This document shows positions 54,043 through 63,750 of a stretch of 64,000 nucleotides of DNA, in pieces. Source of the DNA: Methylotenera oryzisoli (GTDB lineage: Bacteria; Pseudomonadota; Gammaproteobacteria; Burkholderiales; Methylophilaceae); contig NZ_PQVH01000002.1 of NCBI RefSeq assembly GCF_004661485.1, positions 62,001-126,000 on the forward strand, written 5' to 3'. Every line of letters begins with the position of its first letter. Within the stretch, counting starts at the first letter, position 1. Made by a program: the position numbers and the translations under genes. Below the pieces are notes generated by a model. That model saw nothing but the letters and a program-made list of their open reading frames with translations. It ran no database searches and was not told where the DNA came from.

Positions 54043-55386
54043 ATGCAAAAAGAAGTTAAAGAGCGCTCAAATCTCGCGCTAGTCGCCGCTGTTCAATTAC
54101 CTAACGTGAGTGATGCTGAGTTTGAAGCCTCGTTAACCGAGCTGCGCGAACTTGCAAAAACCTTAGGCTATGAAGTGGTGAAAACCTTTGTGCAGAAGCG
54201 TGCCGGGTTTGATATCAAAGCCTATCTAGGCGAAGGCAAACGAGAAGAGATTCGCGCTTTTGTGAACCATGAGTCATATGATATTGAGTTTGATAAAGCA
54301 CCGGCCAATCTCAATGATTGGGAAATTGACACCGTACTGGTTGACCATGAAATCTCACCATCACAGGCGCGTAATCTTGAAAAAGAAGTAGGCTGTGAGG
54401 TGATGGACCGCACCATGGTGATTCTGGAGATTTTTCACCGTAATGCACGCTCACGTGCCGCACGTGCACAAGTTGAAATTGCACGTTTAGGTTATATGGC
54501 ACCACGTTTGCGTGAGGCAGCTAAGCTGGCTGGCCCACAAGGCAGGCAGCGTAGTGGTGAAGGCGGCCGTGGTGCCGGTGAGTCACATACTGAATTAGAT
54601 AGACGTAAAATCCGCGACCGCATTGCTGAACTGCAGCAAGATATTCTCGCGATGGAAGCAGAGCGTAAAACGCAACGTGCGCGCAGGCAAGGGCGCCAAG
54701 GGATGGCAGGCGTGGCACTGGTTGGTTACACCAACGCAGGTAAATCTACCTTGATGCGAGCGCTAACAGGTAGTGAAGTGCTGGTCGCCAATAAGCTGTT
54801 TGCAACACTGGATACCACAGTGCGCGCGCTCTATCCGGAGAGCATCCCCCGTATTCTGGTGAGCGATACGGTAGGCTTTATTAAAAATCTGCCGCATGGT
54901 TTGGTTGCGTCATTTAAATCGACCCTAGACGAGGCGTTAGATGCATCGCTGTTGCTGCACGTGATTGATGCCAGTGATCCTGGTTTTGAGCGCCAGCTTG
55001 AAGTCACCAACGAGGTGCTTAGCGAGATTGGCGCAGATGATGTGCCGCGTATCCGTGTTTTTAATAAAATTGATTATGTCGGCGATGAGGCAGCGCAGGC
55101 TGAGATGATACTCACGCTGCAAAGCCGCTACCCAGATTGTGTGGTGATGAGTGCGAAGCGGCCTGATGATGTAGCGCAGCTACATAAAAAGATAGTCACG
55201 TTTTATCAGCAGGATCAAATTGAAGCAGAGCTATTTATACCGTGGGATGCGCAGCAGTTGCGTAAGGATATCTATGCAACTTGTCAGGTATTGGCGGAGA
55301 CCTCTGATCATACAGGTGCGTTTTTTAAAGTGCGTGGTGAAGTGGACGCCGTTAAGAAACTGAGCGAAAGCGTGAAATTAGTTTAA
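54043..55386 (+). CDS. hflX: HflX-family ribosome-associated GTPase
   Basis: A 447-residue GTPase that splits stalled ribosomes. An N-terminal nucleotide-binding-like domain (LVAAVQLPNVSDAEFEASL), a glycine-rich linker (GEGGRGAGESHTELDRRKIR) and a helical hairpin precede the G domain: G1 GYTNAGKST (Lys234), G3 DTVGFIKNLPHGLV, G4 NKID, then a short C-terminal domain. It is not next to hfq here, unlike the common hfq-hflX layout, so a second hflX elsewhere is possible. No ribosome site precedes the ATG. The last 9 bases overlap the convergent GGDEF-EAL gene. Confidence 0.9.
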   Translation: MQKEVKERSNLALVAAVQLPNVSDAEFEASLTELRELAKTLGYEVVKTFVQKRAGFDIKAYLGEGKREEIRAFVNHESYDIEFDKAPANLNDWEIDTVLVDHEISPSQARNLEKEVGCEVMDRTMVILEIFHRNARSRAARAQVEIARLGYMAPRLREAAKLAGPQGRQRSGEGGRGAGESHTELDRRKIRDRIAELQQDILAMEAERKTQRARRQGRQGMAGVALVGYTNAGKSTLMRALTGSEVLVANKLFATLDTTVRALYPESIPRILVSDTVGFIKNLPHGLVASFKSTLDEALDASLLLHVIDASDPGFERQLEVTNEVLSEIGADDVPRIRVFNKIDYVGDEAAQAEMILTLQSRYPDCVVMSAKRPDDVAQLHKKIVTFYQQDQIEAELFIPWDAQQLRKDIYATCQVLAETSDHTGAFFKVRGEVDAVKKLSESVKLV

Positions 55387-57333
55387 CGTGAAGTTAGTTT
55401 GTGTGGCGTTGAGTAGCTGTTCGAACTGATCGACAGTAACTGGTTTTGAGTACAAGTAACCTTGTCCAAAGTCGCAGTCGGCGTTGCGTAACAAATCGCG
55501 TTGCTGATCAGTTTCAACCCCTTCAGCAATCACCTTCATACCTAGTTTGTGTGACATTTCGATAATCGCCTCACAGAGTACCATGTCGCTTGAGTTCGGG
55601 ATGATATTAGAAGTAAAAGAGCGATCAATTTTCACAAAATCAATATCGAACTTTCTGAGGTAAGCCAGAGATGAATAACCGGTGCCAAAGTCATCAATCG
55701 CGATTTTCATTCCAGCTTCTCTAAATGCATTTAACTGACTTACCACAGAGTCTCTGGCATCTAACAGCAAACCTTCAGTAATCTCGACAATAAAATTTTC
55801 ACCAGATAATCCTAGCTGCTCTAAGCGTTCTATCCAATTAGAACAGTTGTCGTGCACGCTTCTAAACTGCACCGGTGATTTATTGACGCTTATTTGCAGA
55901 TTAGGGTAGTGCTGCTTCCATTTCGTCATTTGATTGGCAACTTCATTAAACAGCCAGTCACCAATATCTACAATTAGGCCTGTATCTTCAGCCACAGGGA
56001 TAAAGTCATTAGGACTCACCAATCCACGCGTTGGGTGCTGCCAGCGGATAAGGGCTTCCGCTTTAAAAATTGCACCTGTTGCCAGCTCTACAATCGGCTG
56101 GTAGTAAACGCGGAACTGATTGTCATTTAATGCGCCCCATAAATCACTGATGAGACGCATACGTTTTAGAGCTTCTTCCTGCATCATCGGTGTGAAGTAT
56201 TGGTAGCGATTACGTCCTTGCTCTTTTGCCACGTACATGGCTTGGTCAGCATTTTTGAGCAGTAGCTCCACCTCGGTGCCATCTTTTGGATAGTTGCTAA
56301 TCCCAATGCTGGTGCTTACGTGGATGACTTCATCGCCGAGATGAAATGGGGTTGTCAGTTGATTTAAAATGTCTTGGGCAATGCGCTCGATATTCACTTG
56401 GCTGTTAATATCGTTAAGAATAATGGTGAACTCATCACCACCCATGCGCGCCACAGTGTCAGACTCGCGCACGCAGCTTTCTAGGCGCCGCGCTACATCT
56501 TTCAGCAGCATATCGCCAATATCGTGCCCAAGGGAATCGTTTACTTCTTTGAACTTATCCAAATCTAAAAACATCAGCGTCACAATTTGCCCGGTGCGCT
56601 GTGCTTTTTTTATATCTTGTTTAAATCGATCAAGAAACAGCACGCGGTTGGGTAAGCCGGTTAACTGGTCATAGTGCGCTAAATGGGTGACTTGTGCTTC
56701 TGAGGTCTTGCGGTTGGTAATGTCGGAGTGAGTACCAATCATTCTTAGTGGTTTTCCATCCGCAGACCTGCTCACCGTCATGCCGCGTGCTAATGTCCAT
56801 TTCCATGAGCCATCTTTGCAACGTAGGCGAAACTCAGAAATGTACACATCACTATTGCCTGAGAGGTAATTTTGAACATCACTAATCAGTATTGCCAAGT
56901 CATTAGGGTGTACTAATTGCCTACCAGCAGCCGCAGTCGGGGCGATTTCATTTTCAGCATAGCCGTAAATTTGGCTCCAACGGGGAGAGCGGTACACATG
57001 GTCGCTCGGCAGGTCCCAGTCCCACACCCCATCGCCAGAACCTTCCAGCGCAAACTTCCAGCGCTCTTCACTTGCTTGTAGCGATTGTTCTATGGATTGT
57101 TGCTGTTTTAGGGTTCTGCGAACAAGCGAATACAGCAGCAAGGCAGTGATGAAAATAAAGGCGACACCCTTATAGGTGTTTAGTATCGAAAACTCTTCAT
57201 AACTGGAAATCAGGCTAAATAGGGCGGAGTCTGTACCAAAAATCCAAATCAAACCAAATGCAAGGTAAATGCAGACAATGCGTAATACAATCAAATCTAA
57301 TTTGGAGATTCTTTTACGGAAAAACTGGTTCAC
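55378..57333 (-). CDS. Membrane PAS-GGDEF-EAL protein (cyclic-di-GMP turnover)
   Basis: A 651-residue inner-membrane protein. Two N-terminal helices (LIVLRIVCIYLAFGLIWIFG and GVAFIFITALLLYSLV) enclose a short periplasmic loop. A PAS domain (about 90-215; WKFALEGSGDGVWDWDL, GTHSDITNRK) leads to a GGDEF domain with intact RMGGDEF and an RESD inhibitory site, then an EAL domain with intact EALIRW, SVNKSPVQF, VEITEG, DDFGTGYSS, VKIDRSF and EGVET. Both activities are possible, with PAS input deciding the balance. It overlaps hflX tail-to-tail by 9 bases. Confidence 0.92.
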   Translation of the reverse strand: MNQFFRKRISKLDLIVLRIVCIYLAFGLIWIFGTDSALFSLISSYEEFSILNTYKGVAFIFITALLLYSLVRRTLKQQQSIEQSLQASEERWKFALEGSGDGVWDWDLPSDHVYRSPRWSQIYGYAENEIAPTAAAGRQLVHPNDLAILISDVQNYLSGNSDVYISEFRLRCKDGSWKWTLARGMTVSRSADGKPLRMIGTHSDITNRKTSEAQVTHLAHYDQLTGLPNRVLFLDRFKQDIKKAQRTGQIVTLMFLDLDKFKEVNDSLGHDIGDMLLKDVARRLESCVRESDTVARMGGDEFTIILNDINSQVNIERIAQDILNQLTTPFHLGDEVIHVSTSIGISNYPKDGTEVELLLKNADQAMYVAKEQGRNRYQYFTPMMQEEALKRMRLISDLWGALNDNQFRVYYQPIVELATGAIFKAEALIRWQHPTRGLVSPNDFIPVAEDTGLIVDIGDWLFNEVANQMTKWKQHYPNLQISVNKSPVQFRSVHDNCSNWIERLEQLGLSGENFIVEITEGLLLDARDSVVSQLNAFREAGMKIAIDDFGTGYSSLAYLRKFDIDFVKIDRSFTSNIIPNSSDMVLCEAIIEMSHKLGMKVIAEGVETDQQRDLLRNADCDFGQGYLYSKPVTVDQFEQLLNATQTNFTLN

Positions 57334-57610
57334 TGCATTAAGCCTTTGCCAACATATGCAAGCATTGTAAAGCGATTTGATATAGATACAAGATTTAGTT
57401 GTATGTTTCTATGGCGATTTTGAGTCGCTATTATCATCAGATAGAGGCCTGATTAAATGAAGTTTATATGACAGTTTTAAGTTCGATGTGGGTGGTGTGC
57501 CTCGACAGATTAGGTTATGTTTGATTATCACTAAGACGATTACAACTAAGACGGATTACTGCTGAACCATTGGCGCGCTTTTGTGCATTGACACAAGCGC
57601 GCCAAGTTTT
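57334..57610. other. Gap between mfd and the GGDEF-EAL gene, with hairpin
   Basis: 277 bases. A near-perfect stem TTGGCGCGCTT (57570-57580) / AAGCGCGCCAA (57595-57605) begins a few bases beyond the mfd stop; its T run is on the plus-strand side, so it would end rightward transcripts best. A tandem repeat ACTAAGACG-ATTAC occurs at 57530-57543 and 57545-57559. No gene is seen. Confidence 0.5.
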
Positions 57611-60600
57611 TTATACAAACTCTTTCAGTAGGCTTTTCACAAAGTCGGCCCGTAGGTTGATGGCTTCTAGTGCGATAGCAACTCTTAGTTTATCTGGTCC
57701 ATTCATGCGGCATCGTTTATCGCGTTGCAGTAAGTTAATTAGTTTTAACGGGTCTATATCGGCTCTAGGGTTAAACTGTAGTTGAATCGCTGCATCCGAC
57801 GCATCAATTTTAATAATCCCCAGCGGTTTAGCGGCGATGCGTAGGCGATGGCAAGCCATTAAAGCCTCACCTTGCTCGGGTAGCAAGCCAAAACGATCAA
57901 TCAGCTCCTCTTGCAGGTTATCTAAGGTGTCGTCATCGTTGCAATTCGCCAACCGTTTATAAATCACTAGGCGCTCGTGTACATCCGGGCAGTAATCGTT
58001 AGTGAGTAGTGCAGGGGTGTGCAGATTAATTTCTGTGGTGACGCCCAGTGGTGCATTCAGGTCCGGCTCTTTGCCAGCTTTCAGCTGTTTTACTGCATGG
58101 TTCAACATATCGGCATATAAATTAAAGCCGATTTCCTGCATTTCACCGCTTTGTGAATCGCCTAGCAATTCACCTGCGCCACGAATCTCTAAGTCATGCA
58201 TTGCTAAGTGGAAACCTGCGCCCAAATCCTCCATTAGCTGAATCGCATCCAAGCGTTTTTGCGCCTGAACCGTGATTTTACGGCCGGCTTCTGTGAGCAG
58301 GTAAGCATAAGCCTGATGGTGCGAGCGCCCGACACGGCCGCGTAGTTGGTGCATCTGTGCTAGGCCAAACATGTCAGCCTTGTTCATGATAATGGTGTTG
58401 GCGGTGGGTACATCAATACCGGTTTCAATAATAGTGGTGCATAGCAACAGATTATAGCGCTGGTGGTAAAAATCACGCATCACATGCTCTAGCTCGCGTT
58501 CGCGTAATTGACCGTGTGCAACGGCAATACGTGCATCGGGCAGAATACGCTCAAGTTTCTCGCGCATGGAGTGTATCGTATCTACTTCATTGTGCAGGAA
58601 GTACACCTGACCACCACGTTTAAACTCACGGGTCACCGCTTCGCGGATAATGCCTTCTGAGTATTCGGTATGGAATGTTTTAATGCTTAAGCGCTTCTGC
58701 GGCGGGGTGGCAATCACACTAAACTCGCGTAAGCCCTCCATTGCCATGCTTAATGTGCGTGGAATCGGGGTGGCCGTGAGTGTGAGTACATCCACCTCAG
58801 CACGCAGCGCCTTGAGCTGCTCTTTTTGGCGTACGCCAAAGCGGTGTTCTTCATCCAGAATCACTAGACCTAAGTTTTTAAACTTCACGTCTTTTTGAAT
58901 CAGGCGATGAGTCCCGATAATAATGTCGATTTCTCCCGCTTCTAACCCACGCAGAGCTTCTGCTTGTTCTTTTGCAGTTCTGAAACGTGAGATTTCAGCA
59001 ATTTTGATCGGCCATTCGGCAAAGCGGTCACTAAAGTTATTAAAGTGCTGTTCGGCAAGTAAGGTGGTTGGCACCAATACGGCAACCTGACGCCCACCCA
59101 TGACGGCAACAAATGCCGCACGTAGCGCAACCTCAGTTTTACCAAAGCCAACATCGCCACATACCAGCCTGTCCATCGGCCGGCCAGACTGCATGTCTTT
59201 GATGACGTTTTCAATCGCTTCCAGCTGGTCTGCGGTTTCCTCAAAAGGAAAGCCTTCGCAGAACGCTTCGTAGTCTTGCAGGCTTAAGGTAAACGCATGG
59301 CCGCGTCTGGCCGCACGCTGCGCATACAGGTTAAGTAACTCTGCCGCCGTATCGCGGATTTGTTTAAGCGCTTTTTTCTTTGCTTTTTCCCAGCTGCCGC
59401 TGCCTAAGCGGTGTAATGGTGCAGATTCCGGTGGGCCACCTGAGTAGCGTGAGATAAGAAATAGCTGTGAAACCGGTACATACAGTTTGTCGTCACCGTA
59501 ATACTCTAATAGCAAGAACTCTGTTTCACCTTCGCCTAGGTCAAGGTTCATCAAACCTTTATAACGGCCTACCCCATGCTGCTCGTGCACGACTGGGTCG
59601 TTGATGCGTAGCTCAGATAAGTCTTTGAGCATGCCTTCTGTGCTACGGGCTTTTTCTTTCTCACGGCGGCGCTGTTGGCGCACGGTTGCCGCGTAGAGCT
59701 CGGCTTCGGTAATAATGGCAATGGTTTGCGCATGGTTGTCGCTAAACACCACACCGCGATGCAGCGTGCTGACGCCCAACATCACGTGCGCATCGCTGGC
59801 TTGGAAATCAGCCCAGGTTTCACAAATGGCGACTTTTAAACCATGCTCTGCAAATAGTTGCGTCATGGTTTCTCGACGCCCTAGGCTTTCTGCCACAATC
59901 AGGATACGCCCCTTAAATTGACTGATGAATTCGGTCAGCTTATGTAAAGGTTGCTCTGCGCGGCGCTCGATATCGAGTGCTGGTAAGTTGATTGTTGTCT
60001 TACCAACGTCTAGATTACCTGTGGTGAGTACCACTCTGGCAAATGTATGCGTAGCACTGAAGAAGTCTTCAGTTTTAATCAGTAGATTTTCTGGCGGCAG
60101 TAACGGGCGCTCCGCATCATGTGCTAAGGTGCGGTAGCGCGATTGCGCCTCTCGCCAAAACTGCTGTGCACTTGAGTCAAGGTCACCATGCAGGCACAAC
60201 AGGCTATCTGGCGCTAGGTAGTCTAGCAATGTGGCAGTTTGTTCAAAGAACAAAGGTAAATACCATTCAATACCGCCGGATGCGATGCCTTTGCTCACGT
60301 CTTTATAGATTTTTGCGCGTTGTGGGTCACCTTCAAACGCTTCGCGGAACTGGCTACGGAATAGCGCAATGCCGGCTTCATCTAATGGAAACTCGCGTGC
60401 TGGCAGCAACCTGATTTCTGGTACTGGGTAGAGGCTACGCTGCGTATCTACATCAAAAGTACGGATCGTTTCAATTTCATCATCAAACAAATCAATACGG
60501 TAGGGCAGGGCTGAGCCCATTGGGAATAAGTCCACTAAGCCACCACGCACACTGAACTCGCCGTGTGAGATTACCTGAGTTACATGGTGATAGCCTGCTT

Positions 60601-61051
60601 CTGCGCACTGCAGCCTCAGTGCTTCAATATCTAATGTCTGCCCTTTTTTGAGCATAAAAGTATTGGCGCTTAAATAAGCTTTAGGGCTTAAGCGAATCAG
60701 TGCGGTTGCCAATGGCACAATCACAACATCAAAAGCGTTCTGCGCAATATGATAGAGCGTAGTGAGGCGGTCAGAAATTAAATCTGGGTGTGGTGAAAAT
60801 TGGTCATAAGGCAGCGTTTCCCAATCCGGTAATAAATGTACGGATAAATCAGGCGCAAAATACGGAATCTCTTCTAGCAGCCTTTGTGCATCAAAGCCGC
60901 CAGCCGTGATAATCACTAATGGCTGGTGCGGTTTTTGCGCTTTTGACGCGGTTGCTAACATCGCTAGTGCAAACGCATCTTCGCCACTGTTTGCGAGTGT
61001 TAGTCGGTTGGCTTGGCCTTTATTGGGAATTGGCAGGGTATTCTGCGTCAT
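57611..61051 (-). CDS. mfd: Transcription-repair coupling factor Mfd
   Basis: A 1146-residue SF2 translocase that removes RNA polymerase stalled at DNA lesions and recruits UvrA. Order: UvrB-like N-terminal domains, the polymerase-interaction domain (NDPVVHEQHGVGRYKGLMNLDLGEGE), the RecG-like motor with Walker A CGDVGFGKTEVALRAAF and DEEH in ILDEEHRFGVRQKEQLK, ATPIPRTLSMAM, RGRVGRSHHQAYAYLL, and the C-terminal TRCF domain. Full normal length. Confidence 0.97.
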   Translation of the reverse strand: MTQNTLPIPNKGQANRLTLANSGEDAFALAMLATASKAQKPHQPLVIITAGGFDAQRLLEEIPYFAPDLSVHLLPDWETLPYDQFSPHPDLISDRLTTLYHIAQNAFDVVIVPLATALIRLSPKAYLSANTFMLKKGQTLDIEALRLQCAEAGYHHVTQVISHGEFSVRGGLVDLFPMGSALPYRIDLFDDEIETIRTFDVDTQRSLYPVPEIRLLPAREFPLDEAGIALFRSQFREAFEGDPQRAKIYKDVSKGIASGGIEWYLPLFFEQTATLLDYLAPDSLLCLHGDLDSSAQQFWREAQSRYRTLAHDAERPLLPPENLLIKTEDFFSATHTFARVVLTTGNLDVGKTTINLPALDIERRAEQPLHKLTEFISQFKGRILIVAESLGRRETMTQLFAEHGLKVAICETWADFQASDAHVMLGVSTLHRGVVFSDNHAQTIAIITEAELYAATVRQQRRREKEKARSTEGMLKDLSELRINDPVVHEQHGVGRYKGLMNLDLGEGETEFLLLEYYGDDKLYVPVSQLFLISRYSGGPPESAPLHRLGSGSWEKAKKKALKQIRDTAAELLNLYAQRAARRGHAFTLSLQDYEAFCEGFPFEETADQLEAIENVIKDMQSGRPMDRLVCGDVGFGKTEVALRAAFVAVMGGRQVAVLVPTTLLAEQHFNNFSDRFAEWPIKIAEISRFRTAKEQAEALRGLEAGEIDIIIGTHRLIQKDVKFKNLGLVILDEEHRFGVRQKEQLKALRAEVDVLTLTATPIPRTLSMAMEGLREFSVIATPPQKRLSIKTFHTEYSEGIIREAVTREFKRGGQVYFLHNEVDTIHSMREKLERILPDARIAVAHGQLRERELEHVMRDFYHQRYNLLLCTTIIETGIDVPTANTIIMNKADMFGLAQMHQLRGRVGRSHHQAYAYLLTEAGRKITVQAQKRLDAIQLMEDLGAGFHLAMHDLEIRGAGELLGDSQSGEMQEIGFNLYADMLNHAVKQLKAGKEPDLNAPLGVTTEINLHTPALLTNDYCPDVHERLVIYKRLANCNDDDTLDNLQEELIDRFGLLPEQGEALMACHRLRIAAKPLGIIKIDASDAAIQLQFNPRADIDPLKLINLLQRDKRCRMNGPDKLRVAIALEAINLRADFVKSLLKEFV

Positions 61052-61079
61052 GAGCTTATGATTTTGTTGCGATGGAAAA

Positions 61080-61127
61080 GGGCAGATTATAACGGCTGTT
61101 AGCGGGTAACCGTTATAAAATCTGCGT
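61080..61127 (-). terminator. Terminator after tldD
   Basis: GCAGATTATAACGG (61082-61095) and CCGTTATAAAATCTGC (61110-61125) pair with a 2-base bulge. On the minus strand it begins 7 bases beyond the tldD stop and is followed by CCCTTTTCC. It separates tldD from mfd. Confidence 0.65.
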
Positions 61128-61131
61128 TAAT

Positions 61132-62607
61132 TTAGGCAGTACCGCCGACCGTTAAGCCGTCAATTTTCAGGGTTGGCTGTCCAACACCAACCGGTACGCT
61201 TTGCCCCTCTTTGCCACAAGTGCCAACCCCTGAATCCAAGGCCATATCATTACCGATCATCGATACTCTTTTTAACACTTCTGGGCCATTGCCAATCAAG
61301 GTTGCGCCTTTCACTGGGTAGGTGATTTTGCCATCTTCAATCATATAAGCTTCTGCGGCACTAAATACAAATTTGCCGCTAGTGATGTCAACTTGGCCGC
61401 CACCAAAGTTGGCTGCGTATAAACCTTTTTTAACTGATTTGATGATTTCCTCAGGTGGTAGTGTGCCATTGAGCATATAGGTGTTAGTCATACGAGGCAT
61501 TGGTACATGCGCGTAACTTTCGCGGCGTGCATTGCCTGTTAATGGCATATTCATCAGGCGTGCATTGAGCGTGTCTTGAATATAGCCACGCAAGATGCCG
61601 TCTTCAATCAATACGGTTTTATTGGTAGGGTTGCCTTCATCATCTACGCTGAGGGAGCCGCGGCGATCCGCAATCGTGCCATCATCCACAATGGTGATGC
61701 CTTTGGCAGCTACTTGCTGCCCAATCATATTACTAAATGCAGAACTGCCTTTGCGATTAAAGTCGCCTTCTAAACCGTGACCTATCGCCTCATGCAACAA
61801 AATGCCAGGCCAGCCAGCGCCTAAAACTACCGTCATGCTGCCAGCGGGGGCAGGGCGCGCCTCTAAGTTAACCAGTGCCTGATGCACAGCTTTTTGTGCA
61901 TACTCATGCAAGATTTCATCGGTAAAGTAGCTGTAATCAAAACGGCCACCACCACCAGCAGAGCCTTGTTCACGACGGCCATTGCTTTCGGCAATCACGT
62001 TAATACCTACACGGACTAATGGACGAATATCTGCCGCCATCACACCATCATGGCGAGCCACCATCACTACTTCATATTCGCCGGCAATAGATGCAGTGAC
62101 TTGTGTGATGCGTGGGTCTAGTTTTCTTGCGATTGACTCCAAATGTTCTAATAGTTTTACTTTTGCATCTGCCGAGAGCGATGCAATCGGGTCTTGCGGT
62201 AAATATAACTGTGGAGTTTGTGGCTTGATGATAGCGCTGGCGGTTTGCTCATTACCCAAGCTAGAAATGGATTTAGTGGCCTTCGCTGCCTCTACCAAGG
62301 CTTTTAAATTAATATCATCCGAATAAGCAAAAGCAGTTTTTTCACCACTTACCGCACGCACACCTACGCCCTGGTCTATGGAGAAATTACCCGATTTAAC
62401 CTGGCCTTCTTCCAGCCCCCAGCTTTCGCTACGGCTATATTGAAAGTACAAGTCGGCATAGTCGATTTGATGAGACATCATATCGGCGAGCACGTTTTGC
62501 AGTTTCGCTACATCCAGATTAGCCGGTGCAAGTAGCGCCTCTGTTGCGGCATCGAAATGCGAGCCTTTAGTTAACTGGGCGTTTGGTTGTGTTTCTTGCG
62601 TTTTCAT
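61132..62607 (-). CDS. tldD: Metalloprotease TldD
   Basis: A 491-residue subunit of the TldD/TldE zinc protease, which trims peptide modifiers such as microcin B17 and degrades CcdA in E. coli. The HExxxH zinc site lies in ILLHEAIGHGLEGDFNRKG; EDGILRGYIQDTLNARLM, NARRESYAHVPMPRMTNTY and GGGQVDITSGKFVFSAAEAYMIEDG are TldD signatures. The partner tldE/pmbA is not in the window. It lies after the nitrilase gene on the minus strand, a common order. Confidence 0.95.
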   Translation of the reverse strand: MKTQETQPNAQLTKGSHFDAATEALLAPANLDVAKLQNVLADMMSHQIDYADLYFQYSRSESWGLEEGQVKSGNFSIDQGVGVRAVSGEKTAFAYSDDINLKALVEAAKATKSISSLGNEQTASAIIKPQTPQLYLPQDPIASLSADAKVKLLEHLESIARKLDPRITQVTASIAGEYEVVMVARHDGVMAADIRPLVRVGINVIAESNGRREQGSAGGGGRFDYSYFTDEILHEYAQKAVHQALVNLEARPAPAGSMTVVLGAGWPGILLHEAIGHGLEGDFNRKGSSAFSNMIGQQVAAKGITIVDDGTIADRRGSLSVDDEGNPTNKTVLIEDGILRGYIQDTLNARLMNMPLTGNARRESYAHVPMPRMTNTYMLNGTLPPEEIIKSVKKGLYAANFGGGQVDITSGKFVFSAAEAYMIEDGKITYPVKGATLIGNGPEVLKRVSMIGNDMALDSGVGTCGKEGQSVPVGVGQPTLKIDGLTVGGTA

Positions 62608-62730
62608 GGGTTTCTTTTCAAAAAGAACTCGGTAAATACTTGAGCTTATATGGCAATAAGCTATTAGGTTTGTTAGCTAATGGATATGCACCATGCGGCC
62701 ATCATCACAATTGGGGCAGGGTGTTACATG

Positions 62731-62790
62731 ACGCTAGTTATTTTAATCCCTAGCGTTACGTTACAAGCGATATTCATTTGTAACGTAACG
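62731..62790. repeat. Two overlapping inverted repeats between the nitrilase gene and tldD
   Basis: CGTTACGTTACAA (62754-62766) / TTGTAACGTAACG (62778-62790) is a perfect 13-bp stem; ACGCTAG (62731-62737) / CTAGCGT (62750-62756) overlaps it by three bases. Neither has a T run on the minus strand. Confidence 0.5.
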
Positions 62791-62810
62791 GGTCAGCTTG
62801 ATACTTAGCG

Positions 62811-63692
62811 CTATTGTTGTCCGACAACCTTAATAGTGCGATGTTTCAGTGCAGGTAAACTTTTTCTTAAACTTTCTTGATAGGTTGGGTTCATGGTAGC
62901 CATGACCACACCTGAACCACGCGGTAATCTATCCAGCACTACACCCCATGGATCGACAATCATGCTGTTACCGTGCGTTTCGCGGCCTGATATATGGTAG
63001 CCACCTTGTGCTGGCGCAATGACATAGCTTAAGTTTTCAATTGCGCGTGCGCGGATTAAGCTTTCCCAGTGAGCTTTACCTGTGGTGTCGGTGAATGCGG
63101 AAGGTACCACAATGATATTTACTTCACCCATGGCTCTATATAACTCAGGGAAACGCAGGTCGTAGCAAATCGATAGGCCAATTTTGCCAAATGGGCTGTC
63201 AATCACTTTGACCGTATCGCCAGCTTCAATCGTTTTTTCTTCAGTGTAATGCTCATTGCCTAGTTTTAGACCAAACAGATGGATTTTATCGTAGCGCGCC
63301 ACTTGCTTGCCTTTGTCGTCAAACACCAAACAGCTATTACGTACTTTATTCGGCACATTGCTGACTAAAGGCACAGAGCCGCCAATCAACCAGATTTTAT
63401 GTTTTTTTGCAGTTTTGCTTAAAAAGTCTTGAATTGGGCCTTTGCCTTCTTCTTCACGCGCAGTGACTTTGTCAGACTCTTTTAAACCCATGATGGCAAA
63501 GTACTCAGGCAGTACAATTAATTTGGCACCTTGGTTAGCGGCAATTTCAATAAGACGCTCAGCCTCGCTCAAATTGGCGCTGACATGAGGGCCTGATGCC
63601 ATTTGAATCGCTGCCATTTTGATAATGCCTTTAGCGGCATTTTGACTGCTGAGTTTTGCTTTGGTTGTTGTAACGCGAGAGGTGATAGCCAT
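62811..63692 (-). CDS. Carbon-nitrogen hydrolase (nitrilase superfamily, Nit-like)
   Basis: A 293-residue amidase-type hydrolase with the full Glu-Lys-Cys triad: Glu63 (VLPEYFA), Lys136 (RYDKIHLF) and Cys176 (LSICYDLRFPELYR). The branch resembles Nit1/NitFhit-type omega-amidases; deaminated-glutathione amidase activity is known for relatives, but the substrate here is inferred. An N-terminal stretch of 25 residues precedes the usual start (MAAIQMASG), so the true start may be internal. Position between yhdP and tldD is conserved in proteobacteria. Confidence 0.88.
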   Translation of the reverse strand: MAITSRVTTTKAKLSSQNAAKGIIKMAAIQMASGPHVSANLSEAERLIEIAANQGAKLIVLPEYFAIMGLKESDKVTAREEEGKGPIQDFLSKTAKKHKIWLIGGSVPLVSNVPNKVRNSCLVFDDKGKQVARYDKIHLFGLKLGNEHYTEEKTIEAGDTVKVIDSPFGKIGLSICYDLRFPELYRAMGEVNIIVVPSAFTDTTGKAHWESLIRARAIENLSYVIAPAQGGYHISGRETHGNSMIVDPWGVVLDRLPRGSGVVMATMNPTYQESLRKSLPALKHRTIKVVGQQ

Positions 63693-63750
63693 GTAATATC
63701 CAAATAGTTTTAAATTCTTCTTAAAGCCGATGGGCTGGCTTGTTTATTAA

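Noticed and set aside
57570-57605. mfd terminator
   Set aside because: The stem is strong, but the T run is on the plus-strand side while mfd reads leftward, so I describe it as a hairpin in the gap instead.
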